Assembly: GCF_043641665.1 (NCBI RefSeq)
Contig: NC_092183.1
Span: forward strand, 1,226,001-1,290,000
Reading direction: 5' to 3'
DNA from: Enoplosus armatus
Lineage: Eukaryota; Chordata; Actinopteri; Centrarchiformes; Enoplosidae
Length of the DNA: 64,000 bases
A model generated the notes under the pieces. That model searched no databases. It saw only the letters and a program-made list of their open reading frames with translations, and was not told the DNA's origin. Shown here piece by piece: positions 10,901 through 25,195 of this stretch (position 1 is its first letter; each line of letters starts with the position of its first letter). The position numbers and the translations under genes are program-made.

Positions 10901-12824
10901 CACTAGATCATCTTTCTAACTCAGTGTTTTCTTTCCAGTGTCTGAGCTGAGGGTTGTTCTGCTGGGGAACAGCTGGTCTGAGAGGAGTTCAGTGGGGAAC
11001 CTCATACTGAGAGAGACTGAGTTCAACACTGAGGAAGAACCAGACGGCTGTCTGACAGTCAGAGGACCGTTGAAAGAGAAAGAAATAGTTGTCATCAACA
11101 CTCCAGATCTGCTGCATCCCAACATCTCTGACAACAAACTGAGAAAACATGTAGAGACCTGTGTGAGACTCTCTGATCCTGGACCTCATGTGTTCCTGCT
11201 GGTTCTACAGCCTGAAGACTTCACTGAGGAACACAAGCTGAGGCTCTGCAGAGTCCTTCAACTCTTCAGTGATCGATCATTTGATCATTCATTGGTTCTG
11301 ATATCAACACCCAGAGAGGAGAGTCCAGGTTTGATGGAGAGACACATGGAACAGCCTCCATTAAAAGACATGATCAGAATATGTAGATACAGACACCTGA
11401 AACTGAAGGACCTTGAACTTCCAGAGCTGTTGACACGCTTGGGTCAAACTGTGAAGGAGAACATCAGAGAACATGTCAGCTGTGATGTGTTTGAGGATGA
11501 GGATGAAGGTTTAATCATGAAACGACAGTCTGTGTCTGGACACATGAAACCAGCTCTAAACCTGGTTCTGTGTGGGAGGAGGGGAGCAGCAAAGACTTCA
11601 GCAGCCAAGGCCATTTTAGGTCAGACAGAGCTTCATTCAGTCTCCAACTCACCAGAGAGTGTTAAACATCAGGGGGAGGTGTGTGGACGCTGGGTGTCCC
11701 TGGTGGAGCTGCCTGCCTTATGTGGAAAACCTCAGGAGGCAGTGATGGAGGAATCACTCAGGAGTATCTCCCTCTGTGATCCTGAGGGCGTCCAGGCCTT
11801 CATCCTGGTCCTACCTGTGGGCCCCCTCACTGATGAAGACAAGGGAGAGTTCGAGACCATCCGGAACACATTCAGCTGTCGAGTCAATGACTTCACCGTG
11901 ATTCTGTTCACTGTGGAGTCAGATCCTACAGCTCCAGCTGTTGTTGACTTTGTAAGAAAGAACAGAGAAATCCAGGAGCTCCGTCAGAGCTGTGGAGGAA
12001 GATGTGTTGTTCTCAACATCCAGGACGAGCAGCAGATCCCTCAGATGTTGGATGATGTGGAAAAGATGAGAGCTGAAGGATCCAGATGCTTCACAAAGGA
12101 CATGTTCACCAAGGCTCAGATGGAGATGGTTTCAAGACTTAAAGCTGAACTGAGGGATGTGAAACAGAGGAGTGAGATGGGAGCTGATGGTGAAAGTCAG
12201 AGCAGAGACACAGAGAAATTCATACAAAGACAAGTGGAGAGGATTCTGAAAGAGAAGGAAGAAGAGATGAAGAGAAAGGATGAGGACCTCAGGAGAAAAC
12301 ATGAGGAAGATTTGAAAACACTGAAAAGGAAAATCAATGAGCAGCGTGGAGAAACTGAACAGGAGAGAAAACTGAGGTCAAAACAGCTGAAGGACAAAGA
12401 CGAATGCATGAAGAAGGAGCGTGAGGAGAGAAAGAAAGAACGGGAGGAAGAGGAAAGGAAATGGAAAAAACAAGGAGAAACTCAGCGACAGGAATGGAGA
12501 AGAAAACTGGAAGCTTCAGAGAAAATAGTTCAATCAGAAAGAGAGCAAAGAGGAAATGCTGAGAGGAAGCTGGATCTGTGTAGAAAAGAGATGAAAAGAG
12601 AGCGAGAGGTCTGGGACAAGGAGAGGAAGGACACCTGGGAACAAATACGTCAGGAGGATAAACAGAGTCTGCAGGAGGCGAAAACAAGCTTCAGAAAGCT
12701 CCAAGAAGAGTACCATCAGAAGAGAAGAAAATGGACGTATTCTTTGTTTGTGCTGCTGATGTTTCTGTTGATTTTGATGTGCTATGTATTCACACTCACT
12801 GCAGAGACGAAAGAACACACATGA
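7978..12824 (+). CDS. GIMAP/AIG1-family GTPase, copy 2 (two G domains, coiled coil, C-terminal membrane anchor)
   Basis: Three exons: 7978-7999 (ATG, encodes M-A-A-A-A-S), 10603-10662 (60 nt) and 10939-12824. All junctions are phase 1 with clean GT-AG sites and the total is 656 codons, i.e. 655 residues. The codon across the last junction is ATG, giving [10 protein letters not shown] at the start of domain 1. Domain 1 has a degenerate P-loop (GNSWSERS) and NTPD instead of DTPG. Domain 2 has GRRGAAKT. The canonical third G domain of copies 1 and 3 is absent. A charged coiled coil (about 12200-12720) leads straight into a hydrophobic segment (YSLFVLLMFLLILMCYVF, about 12738-12793) and a short polar tail, i.e. 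a tail anchor rather than a CaaX box. Intron 1 holds a 1.2-kb minisatellite. The 3' UTR probably ends after AATAAA at 14091. Confidence 0.88.
8280..9508 (+). repeat. Minisatellite in intron 1 of GIMAP copy 2
   Basis: About 1.23 kb made only of shuffled short words: ctacagtat, ctaacagtat, ttat and ctacagtct. Units combine into longer recurring blocks (for example tatttatctacagtat), suggesting higher-order duplication. Short open frames inside it are repeat artefacts. Confidence 0.95.
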
Positions 12825-14850
12825 AGAGCTTTACAGCTTGCTGGGCTGATGAAAGGGTGCAAGTCTGGACTTTACAGCTGAATGTCTGCGTCTTGGATGG
12901 AAGTGATCCAGTCAAACACACAGACACAGATTTATTCACCAGCCATACTGACAGCGCACTACAGTGACAAACACCTAATGTTGTTTTGAAGTGTGTAGCA
13001 GTGAGAAGTAAAAATCAGATGTTATGGCTCCTAAATTCAGTCTTCTCAAACCTGCGTTCACTGTGTGGCTTCAGCCGAGAACATGACCATGTCAGCAGTA
13101 TTCACGTTACTGCAGTCTCAGAAGATGTCACGTGCTTAAGAGCAGTGTTTTATTACTCACTACTGAATTAATGGAAAAGGAAGTGCGTTACTTGTATATA
13201 TTATTAATTACTGTTAATTACATGTTTGCTTTACTCAGCCACCCGTAGAAATAGACAATGAGCTGGCGTCCATGTTTTTCTACATCTTTAGCACCAACAC
13301 CTTCAGGTTGGGAGCCACACTGCCCCCGCTGACTTTCTACACTCAACCATCTTCAAACTCAGCATACAATATAAAAGTTGTGCCGCAGCTGGGCGTACAT
13401 TTACTAAAAATAACAGAATCATGACAGACAGATTCACTCATTTGCTGAGGAGAGAGATCCATTTCCTTTTTATCTTGTAATTTATGTCATTTTCTGACTT
13501 TACTTAGTTAGTACTCCCTCAAGCTACTGCAAATCTGTCTTATTTACATCCTTTAGCAAACTGGTCACGATCCATCCAAGCATAAGGTGGCTTCCTTTTG
13601 AGTTACAAAACTGTGCAAAGAGCATCTTGTGTTGTTCAGGTAATAACATTAATATAACTGATAATTAAACATTTCAGTGTTGGTATTATTGTGAAAGATG
13701 TCATTTGATAAAAAGGAGTTTGAACTTATTTGCCAAGGTGCAGGAGAAGGGAGCTGATGTTTTTCTGTTCAGAAGGTAGATGAGGAGTCTCCGATGACTC
13801 TGGTCATTTCTCCTAACAGCTGCTTTGCTCTGTGACTGCAGTGTAAAGATAATGCTCGAGAGCTGTTTGACGTGGTGTTTTGTATTTCTTCATTTTGAAT
13901 GTAGTGTTGATCAAGTTCACCATAACCTCTGATGTAGCTGCCTCCGTCACATGTTCCCCTCCAATTTTACATCCTTAACTTTAAAACAAGACACATCTGT
14001 TGTCTGGGTTCATTTATGTTTGTTGGTTTTGTTCAACATTGTGAAAGATCTAAAACTCTGGCAACTCTTTCTCACAGTGTTGCTGAGATGAATAAAATAT
14101 TTACTGTGAACTGTATTTTTCTGTTGGTGTTATTCCATAACAAGAAGTTGTGTGTACAAAGATACACAAAATATTAGATCTATATCTTGTGCACACAAGA
14201 AAATACCTAATAACTAAGATTTAAAGAGGCACGGGATTGGGGCTGTGTAGTATTTAGTCGTGCAGATAGTTTTGTTCCTCTGACACCACCCAGGATGCTG
14301 CAGTAACAGGCAGGTGGGACAGGAAATAGTGAGGGCAGGTTTACTAGCATGAACTGCAGGCTTCAGAAGTGGAACTGGTTATTGGGTTTAGTCTAATAAG
14401 ATCAGAAATATGCACATTGCAGTATTAATGCACTACTGACAGTCACATTTGATTATTATTACCTCATACTTTGATAAATATTGTATGTGCATCATGAAGA
14501 GCTCTGTCCTTCACCGCCTTATCTTAGTTTGTTCTTCTATTCTAGCATCTTTTGGGAAAGTACGATCAAACAAAAATACAGTGAGTTTGAGGCACTTCTT
14601 CCAGCCCAGAGTCTTTCCTGCAGCCTTCCTCAGGCTGCAAGTACAAACATAAGCCAAGGACAGTGGCCTCTTTGTAAACCGACAGAGTAAAAGAGTGAGA
14701 GGAACTCGAACTGAAACTGTAGAGACCATTAATACGTATTGATGTAAAGCAGTTTGCATCCATCGTGCTAAGAAATGAACATTTTCTGGATCTCAAAACA
14801 CCCAAAGGCATTTTAAAAAGAGACACTCTGAGAAGCTTTAAACATTAAAT
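12825..14850 (+). other. 3' UTR of GIMAP copy 2, then the intergenic gap to the actin gene
   Basis: No coding exon found. AATAAA at 14091-14096 followed by a GT-rich stretch is the best polyadenylation site for copy 2. AATAAA signals on the minus strand at 14959-14964 and 14859-14864 belong to the convergent actin gene. Confidence 0.55.
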
Positions 14851-15306
14851 GTTGGCATTTTATTGATCAGTAAACACTCGTGTCGAGTATTGATACAGTT
14901 TGACTCTGACAGTCAATTGACAGAGCGGACGAGGAGAAAAGCCGATATTGACGTGCAATTTATTGCATGAGATTGTTAGAGGTAGAAAAACATGGGCAGA
15001 AAGATGTTCAGTGATAATACTGTTTGTTTTGTTTGACTTTTAGTAGTTTATCACCAGGAGGAGTGAAAGCTGTGGGCAGACAGAGGAACATGGTCAGATG
15101 CTTTGCTGTTGTAGGTTCAGCAAGTTGCTGAGGACCTGCAGAGACATTCAAATGTAAACCGTCGCTTGATTCATCTTGTATGTGGCATCTCGCATCGTTT
15201 AGTCTGTTCACACAAGATAAACCAGAGACATTTCTGGATGGAACAGTTGAAAAGCATATTAACTTCCGCGCTGGGGCAGAGGAGGAGGACGACGGCGTGG
15301 AGCTTT

Positions 15307-18101
<2,795 letters not shown>

Positions 18102-18180
18102 TCAGTGCCAATATGATGCGAAAATAAGGAGAAGTTACAAGTGTTGAAGCGTCAGAAACCGGTGCAGACCACACCTGCAC

Positions 18181-18500
18181 CCCCCCCCCCCCCCCCACTG
18201 ACTGTTAGTAACACTTCCTGTAAGTCCCTGATCTAACACACCAACATGTTCCTGGTCTGGTTTCTCTCCATGGTCATCTTCCTCCGAGACAAAAGTTAAA
18301 CTAGTCTCACTCTGCACCCCCCCCCCCCCCCCCGCCCCGGGGGGACAGCTGTTTGTCGGGCGTGGCACTTCAAGTCGTCCAACCTGATCAGCTGTACTGT
18401 GTGACGGTTTTCATCCCGTCTCTTCAGGACAAGTTCAGACACAACAGACTCTGTGTGTGTGTGTGTGTGTGCGTGTGCGTGTGCGTGTGTGTGTGCGTGT
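18181..18500. repeat. Poly-C runs and (GT)n in actin intron 1
   Basis: Poly-C runs near 18181-18197 and 18317-18338 and a GT/GC microsatellite at about 18452-18500, all within the intron between the untranslated first exon and the ATG exon. Confidence 0.85.
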
Positions 18501-18781
18501 ACCGGGTTAAAAGAAGAGGTATTCCGTTCCCGCGTTAAACGCAGAAAACGAACGACTTCCCGGGACAATGTTGTGCGCGTGGAGGCGCAGCTTTGAAACG
18601 TTTCCCGGGGAAAGAAAAAAAAAGTGCAACTCGGACAAAAATGCGTTTCTAAAGGTTGAACGTTGAACGGCTGAAGCCTCCCGTCATCACCTGCCGGTCA
18701 CACACCTGAGGAGGCTCCGCGTCCAGGAGTCTGACCCGTGGATCTGTGAGACTGCGAGACTACATGTATAACATGTCTTAC

Positions 18782-18860
18782 CTGTGCAGGTGAGTCTTGG
18801 CTGTGTCTGAAGGTGAAGGCTTGCAGGTGTTTCTCCGCCCCAGCTGTGCTCGGTGAATGC
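18782..18860 (-). other. Putative untranslated first exon of the actin gene
   Basis: On the minus strand a good donor (CACAG then GTAAGA) ends at 18782. A TATA-like AATAAAA at 18885-18892 predicts a start near 18857. Actin genes usually have a noncoding first exon. The 5' boundary is approximate. Confidence 0.5.
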
Positions 18861-18884
18861 AGCATCTCGAGCCAAAACACATCG

Positions 18885-19113
18885 GTTTTATTCGCGCTCG
18901 CGGGACTGCTGGCGTTGTCCATAAAAGGTAAGGTTCTCTCAGCCTGCGCTCTCATTGGTCCAGGTGAGCAGGATCCCTCAGGTTCTCTCAGCTCGCGTCC
19001 TGATTGGCTAGAGAAGGCATCTGTCACGAGGGAGGGGGGAGCAGGATAACAACAAGTTTCCCTTCAGGGTTTTTACAGAAATCCTATTCCACCAGCAGCA
19101 GAGCTGTGATTGG
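18885..19113 (-). promoter_or_regulatory. Actin promoter: TATA-like, CArG box, three CCAAT boxes
   Basis: Reading upstream on the minus strand: TATA-like AATAAAA (18885-18892), CArG box CCATAAAAGG (18919-18928; fits the SRF site CC(A/T)6GG on both strands), and inverted ATTGG = CCAAT at 18954-18958, 19003-19007 and 19109-19113. SRF and NF-Y sites are standard in actin promoters. The ggttctctcag...attgg block occurs twice in tandem (about 18931-18958 and 18981-19007). Confidence 0.7.
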
Positions 19114-19475
19114 TCCGTCAGACCGGAAGGAGTGGAGATTGAAGAGGAGGCTTCTCAGGTAAAAGTGATGCAGTAAAAAGTACAATATTTCCCTCTGAGA
19201 TGTGGTGGAGGAGAAGTAGAACGTGGCATGAAAAGAAAAGTACCTCAGATCTGTACTTGACTACAGTACTTGAGTACACACACGTCGTCACGTTGTAGTT
19301 CTGATTTACGTCCAACCGGCAGACGACGATTACAGACGGTTGGTGTTCGGTAAAGGCTGCATAAAACCTAAAAATAAATATTGTATTACAGTGTGTTAAA
19401 ACTCTTGTAATTTAGCTTTATTCACTAATAAATCCTTAAACCTTAAAACCCCTGAAATCTCTTTAATAAGTGGAA

Positions 19476-19566
19476 TAAACCAGGACCTGAGAGGGAACCA
19501 GGACAGATAAACCAGGACCTGAGAGGGAACCAGGACAGATAAACCAGGACCTGAGAGGGAACCAGA
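19476..19566 (+). repeat. 32-bp tandem repeat, about 2.8 copies
   Basis: Unit begins aaaccaggacctgagaggg and ends aaccaggacagat; nearly perfect copies. Confidence 0.9.
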
Positions 19567-20699
19567 AGGCTCAGCTGATGGTTCTCTACCAGAGACACCG
19601 ACACACTGTCACTTCTGGCCAGACGAACCTCCTGGTTCCAAAAGGAGCTGCTGGGCCCCTGTTAAGACCCCGTTCACCCCCTTCTCTGTGCTGTATGTGG
19701 TTCTTCTCTGCTGGAATCAAACCAGAATGTTGCTTCGGACGCAGATCCGATCAAAGACTCTGGAGGACCACGAACAATCATATCAACTAAAGGTCAAAAC
19801 TATTATTTCTTCAGGGTGACACCAGACCGCCACCCGGTCGGGGTTTAGTTCCACAGTGACGAGCCTCTCGCCGTACACCAGCCCTTACATATAATATATA
19901 GGTGGTTCACTTCATGACGGCGCATCATAAAGTAACTAGTCACAGTCAGGAGAGTGTCTGACGTCCAATGTGTTGATCACCGTAAAGCCTGTTTGTGAAG
20001 TGGAGGGAGAGATTTCACTCAGAGTATTAGTGTTTATTTAAATCTCTCCGAGTTGTGTTTGTCAGGTTCTTCCTTCTGCCAGAGGAGACGTTATCTGATG
20101 TTAAAACAAAAGGCTGAAAGCAGGAACTGCAGCGTGAATGTCTGTAGTTTTGTTTTGGTTTCAAGCTGCAAGTAAATCCTGCAAATCAGGACCAGCAGCG
20201 CCGGTTTACAGGAGCAGAACTGGACTCGCCGCAATGCTTCTTCTGGCCTGTTGCCGTCTCCTCCTGATTAAAACTGTCTTGCTGTCTCGTGCAGCATTTT
20301 ACAAGTTGTTATACAAGTTATAAGTTGTGTGGGAGTTTGAAGAGCGTGCAGCTGCAGAGCAGGTAGTAGTTAATCACATGAGAAGTGTCTTCCTCACACA
20401 CACATATATATACATATATATGTATATATATGTATAGATATGTATAGATATGTTCGTGCAGTACAAGTATTTGGGAGCAGCTATTGATGATGAGCTTCCT
20501 GTTGATGCCATCACTGATTTTATTTTGAAAGAGTCCTTTGTCGCGTGTCATTTCCTGTCATCTGTCTGCTGTTATAAATGAAACAGTAAAGGTTCTCACT
20601 CATAGCGGTTCCCAAAGTGCATTCACACACCGATGGTGACCGAGCTGCTGGCCAACTTCAGGGTTCAGTGTCTCGCTCAGGGACACTTCCACATGACGG

Positions 20700-20720
20700 A
20701 GGGGGGGGGGGGGGGGGGGT
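20700..20720. repeat. Poly-G run
   Basis: About 20 consecutive G within agacgga...tgtttaac. Confidence 0.85.
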
Positions 20721-21108
20721 GTTTAACTTGTGTTTAACTTTTGACAACTTTGGCTTCTTTTGCTCAGTGAAAGAAGATGTTTTGTGTTGAGAATGTCTCT
20801 AAGAGAGCAGACAGACTGCAGACCGGCCTCAGGTGTGGACAGTAGTTCAGCAGAGAGGCCACGGTTGTGTCGCTGTGGAATTCAGAGCAGCTGGTTGACT
20901 CTTTTCTGTTTTCTGAGGCCTCTATTTTACCCACACCCCCTCAGACATCAGCTGACTGTCCAGGCCTTCGTCCTCATCCTCTGAATCAGTGGCTCACAAC
21001 CTTCTGTCCTCAAGAGCCCTAAACTGATTTCTTTCATATTTTTATTATATGACCGTCATCTGTCCGCTGTGAGCAACACAAACACCTCTGCTTCCTCTCT
21101 CAGTGCAT

Positions 21109-21510
21109 TCGTCCTCAGTGTCCTCAGCGTCCTCAGAGTCCTCAGAGTCCTCAGCGTCCTCAGTGTCTTCAGTGTCCTCAGCGTCTTCAGTGTCCTCAGC
21201 GTCTTCAGCGTCCTCAATGTCCTCAGCGTCCTCAGAGTCCTCAGTGTCCTCAGCGTCCTCAGTGTCTTCAGCATCCTCAGTGTCTTCAGAGTCCTCAGTG
21301 TCCTCAGCGTCCTCAGCGTCTTCAGCGTCCTCAGTGTCTTCAGCATCCTCAGTGTCTTCAGAGTCCTCAGTGTCCTCAGCGTCCTCAGTGTCTTCAGCAT
21401 CCTCAGTGTCTTCAGAGTCCTCAGTGTCCTCAGCGTCCTCAGTGTCTTCAGCGTCCTCAGCGTCCTCAGTGTCTTCAGCGTCCTCAGTCCTCAGCGTCCT
21501 CAGAGTGGGA
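21109..21510 (+). repeat. Minisatellite of 9-bp units (tcctcagyg type)
   Basis: About 400 bp of 9-bp units varying at a few positions (tcctcagcg, tcctcagtg, tcttcagtg, tcctcagag). Because the unit is a multiple of three, several frames stay open and give Ser/Val/Leu-rich artefact proteins. Confidence 0.92.
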
Positions 21511-21855
21511 CGCTCTGGTGGCCGAGGGGTTTCGTTTTATGACCTTCCCCATTTCTCTGCCCTCATTTCCTGTCAGCACTCTACAGTCGACTCCCCTCGA
21601 GTGAAAATCCAGCTCTGACTGTTACAATCATCGGGGTGGGGGCCCGTTGGGGGTCAGTTGGTGCCCACAGCTCAGTTTTGCCCCAATGCCCCCCCAACAG
21701 GTTCATCTGGCCCTGCTCTACGTACTCGTTCTTCTTCCTTTTGCTCTCACTGTTTAGTGTTTTCTGTGTTTCTCTTTTGCTTTCTTGTCTTGACTCAGGA
21801 TCTGACTTCTCTGCTCGTCAGTGAGGTAGTTTTACTTCAGACTGTAACACAGTCG

Positions 21856-21857
<2 letters not shown>

Positions 21858-21886
<29 letters not shown>

Positions 21887-21888
21887 TC
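21858..21888. repeat. (CA)n microsatellite
   Basis: About 14 CA units. Confidence 0.9.
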
Positions 21889-24120
21889 TCTGAACATTAA
21901 TGCTTCACAGTAGTTGTGCTTTGTCTTTATGTTGCAGAGGTGTTCCTGTTATTGTGTCCACACCCTGAGCCTGCACAGACATGTCTGAACGTTCAGTCGC
22001 AGCCACTCCAGTTATTTGTCTCTTTGTATATGTCTGTTATTTTATTTTAACCTCAACATCTTTTCCTTTTCTAACTTCTAACTCGGCCAAACGTAACGCA
22101 GGATTTCGGGATGTTACCTGAGTCTGCTTTTCAGATTTCAGGGGGCGGTCCCCGCCAGGTGTGACCCCGCCCCCTGCGTGTCGGACTGGAGCTTCTTCCC
22201 ATCTCTCCTTGTATGGACTTAACTGCAGCTGAAATTCCACCAAATGACACACCTGCTGCTGCAGAGGAGGAAGTGAGACTCACTGAAGTCCTGCTGAACT
22301 TTACAGGTTGTGACAGTTTACACTTTTATACAACGTTTATGCATTCATGCAGGTTCCAGAGACTCTGCAGAAATAAACAGCTGATGAAACCATGCAAAGA
22401 TTCAGAATGTGGAATCATGGTCATGAGCTGGGAGGAGACATGTAACGTAACATAAAGTACATCAAATACTGCTCGTGAGTGAGCTAAGGAATAACTTTTG
22501 AATTTGAACTACATTTTACTGCTAAGTTTTACTTGTGAGGGAGTATTTTGACAAAGACGTCGTGCTGCTGCCGTCCTTATATGGACTGAGGGGTCCTGCT
22601 TCAGTTTTATTATCCTGAAGGATGCAGGAACCAGACCAGGAGACTTTGCAGGTTTTGCTTTAAATGTTGAATTTATCATTTATAAAGCAGTTAGTAACAC
22701 AGCATCAGTAATATCATAACAATAATGTCATGTCTATAATAATATAACCAGTTCTTCATAATAAGTACTTTTACTTTAGTATTTTTGCAGTGTGATTTTG
22801 CTACTTTTACTTCGGTATCGGAGGATCTGAGTACTTCTTCCACCACTGAAGATACACAACGCCCAAATCCTACAGCGTCAACAGCTGGGAGGAGACTTGG
22901 AGGCGCTGCAGAAGGAGTGTACGTTACTTCAGTCTGAGATGAGAATACAGGAAAGTCGTTCTTCACAATAAAAAAACGACCACAGTGGAAATGTGACTGC
23001 AGCAGCTTTACTGTTCGCTGTTGTCGACCTGCTGCAGGATGTGACTGCAGTGAAGTCACAGCACCGGTTTGCCTCGGCATGCTGGTTCACAGCCCTGACC
23101 TGTGATCATCTCCCTGCAGTCAGGCTGCGCCGACATTGTCCACATTCTTCCTGCTGGTTCAGGCCTGTTCAGGGAGGGGGGGGGGGAGTGTCGCTCCACC
23201 AAACCTGCAAACATGCAACAACACAAAGACCAAAGAAGGCGTGAACACAAGAGGAACTTCCTCCGTCTGTGTCCCCTGCAAAGATCACACAACGTGCAGA
23301 GACTTGAAACCTGCAGCAGCGAGAGAATCCGTCCCGTCTGCCTTGATCTGCGTCAGAGGTCCCGTTTTGTTTTGTGGTCATGCAGACGGGGGTCAGTCTG
23401 AGTGAACCATCATCATGAGCTGAAACGAATGGTTGGCAGTAAGTCTCAGTGTCTCACAGCTTCTTCATAACTTCAGCTCAGTTACTATAACCTGATATTT
23501 TGGGGTTTATTTTCACCCAAAATAACAAGTAAAACTTTATTTATGAACTTTAAAAAAGTTTACAAAGTCAGCCATGTAGGGCTGCAGCTACTGATCTTTC
23601 TCATGATCAGTTAATCTGCAGATTATTTTCTCATTAATCGTGTGGTTTATTAATTGTTAGAAAATAACTATTATTCTGACATATTAATTCCACAAACAGA
23701 GAACGAAACATCAAAGAACAACAGGAATATTCAGAGCAAACAGAGCAACGGTTTCTCCTCCATGTTAAAGGCGTAACATAGAGTAACTTTCACGCATTCA
23801 AATGTCCAAAAACAACCAGACTTGTGTTTGATATTTTGTTGTCTACTTAAATTATCCCAAATGTTTCCAACAGAGAAGTCTGTCATTTGAATCTTTTATT
23901 CCGTTTTAAGCCACATTTTTATGATACGCTTTTTAGATGTTGGTCGTTTTTAACTATATATTTTAACCGGATGAAGGATTTTAGTCATCAGACGTCGAGA
24001 TCTTCAGTCTTCAGAGAAACGAGCTGAGCTAACGTTAGCGGCAGCTCGGCTCGAACAGAGACCTCCAGCTGATTCTAAAGAGATTCTCTCCCACTCTGTC
24101 ACTGTTTGTATTAGGATTCA

Positions 24121-24310
24121 CACTCAGCGGCCACTTTATTAGGAACACCTGTACAGCTGCTCTGCCACAGAGGCGTTCATTCACTACATGTTTTATGGTT
24201 TAGGTCGTAGTTAAAGGTGGAGGTGTTTCTAATATTCTGACCCCCTCATGTTTGTAAACAGGGAGGACAAAAAAGTAGAAACACCTCTCAGAATAATGTA
24301 CAACAGCAGC
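24121..24310. repeat. Dispersed repeat ('cactttattaggaacacct' end)
   Basis: Starts cggccactttattaggaac, a motif common in fish genomes, and continues into a diverged copy of the inverted repeat found at 3384-3438 (gtttctaatattctgac ... gaggacaaaaaagtagaaac). Confidence 0.6.
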
Positions 24311-24628
24311 TTTAACTGTGACCTCAGTAATAAACATATCATCTGATAATGTCACCAAAAACCGAACATTATAAGCTTTGTAAAGGCAGAATATATGAAA
24401 CTCTCAATCTCAGCTGTGTGACTGTGAGGTGTCAGTCAGGACACGGGAGTCAGGTATCCTCTCAAAATATTTATTCTGGAAGGTTGGAGGGGGGGGGACA
24501 CACATACAGCACGCTGTAACTTTACAGTCTAGTAATAATACGGTAGAAAAAACTATATTATGCAGTACAATAACATGTATACTGTGCAAGGAAAACGATT
24601 TACTCCTCTTGTCTGCTCATATAGACAG

Positions 24629-24643
24629 GGCGCCCTCTTGTGG
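24629..24643 (-). promoter_or_regulatory. CTCF-like core motif
   Basis: CCACAAGAGGGCGCC on the minus strand matches CCASYAGRKGGCRSY at 14 of 15 positions. Orientation is convergent with the site at 4983. Confidence 0.35.
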
Positions 24644-25195
24644 CAGAATAACAACAGGCTGACTGCACTCTAACTATTTAAGATATTAGATATTTAAAGA
24701 TCACACATATCATTTCATCCCTGTTAAGGAGTTGCAGTAACTGGCTGAGTACTACCATTGTTTGAGAATATGTAGGTTAGCAATTAATTAATTAACAGAA
24801 AGCACATGAACTTGTCAGAAACATGGACACACTTAAAGAGTGACAGGATTTGTTTACTAAACCTACCTACTACATGGACACACGGCAGATAAAACTAAAG
24901 GAACACCTTCACCCGAGAACTGATGCAGTTATTTTATGTGATCAGCTGTTCTTGACTACTGAAATAAAGTCCTGTATCCTGGAGAAATTCATTATTTTGA
25001 CATCGCTCATGTCCATGAATGTTGTGAGAAAACACCATTACTGATGCAGGGACGTTTTGAGGGATGTCAGAGACGTTTCTCACTGTTGAGCTGCTCAATG
25101 ATGTGAATCAGTCAGTCTGAAACGTCCAGACAAAGATAATGTTTAACAGCCAAGACACTTAAATGATGTTGAAATGAAACATGAGATCATAACGA

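Larger units (their letters stand above)
19114..25195. other. Intergenic region between the actin gene and GIMAP copy 3
   Basis: I see no supported gene. It holds a 32-bp tandem repeat (19476-19566), AT and poly-G simple repeats (20397-20452, 20700-20720), a 9-bp-unit minisatellite (21109-21510), a CA microsatellite (21858-21888), pieces of dispersed teleost repeats (19150-19290, 22770-22850, 24121-24310) and a CTCF-like motif (24629-24643). The longest open frames lie in repeats. Confidence 0.5.

Noticed and set aside
10938..10940. GTG taken as the start of GIMAP copy 2 (and equivalents in copies 3 and 4)
   Set aside because: The G belongs to the acceptor AG. The real codon is ATG formed by joining the A of the preceding 60-nt exon to TG.
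21056..21618. Ser/Val-rich and Leu/Arg-rich frames of 114-171 codons
   Set aside because: Produced by a 9-bp minisatellite whose unit length is a multiple of three; open in several frames at once.
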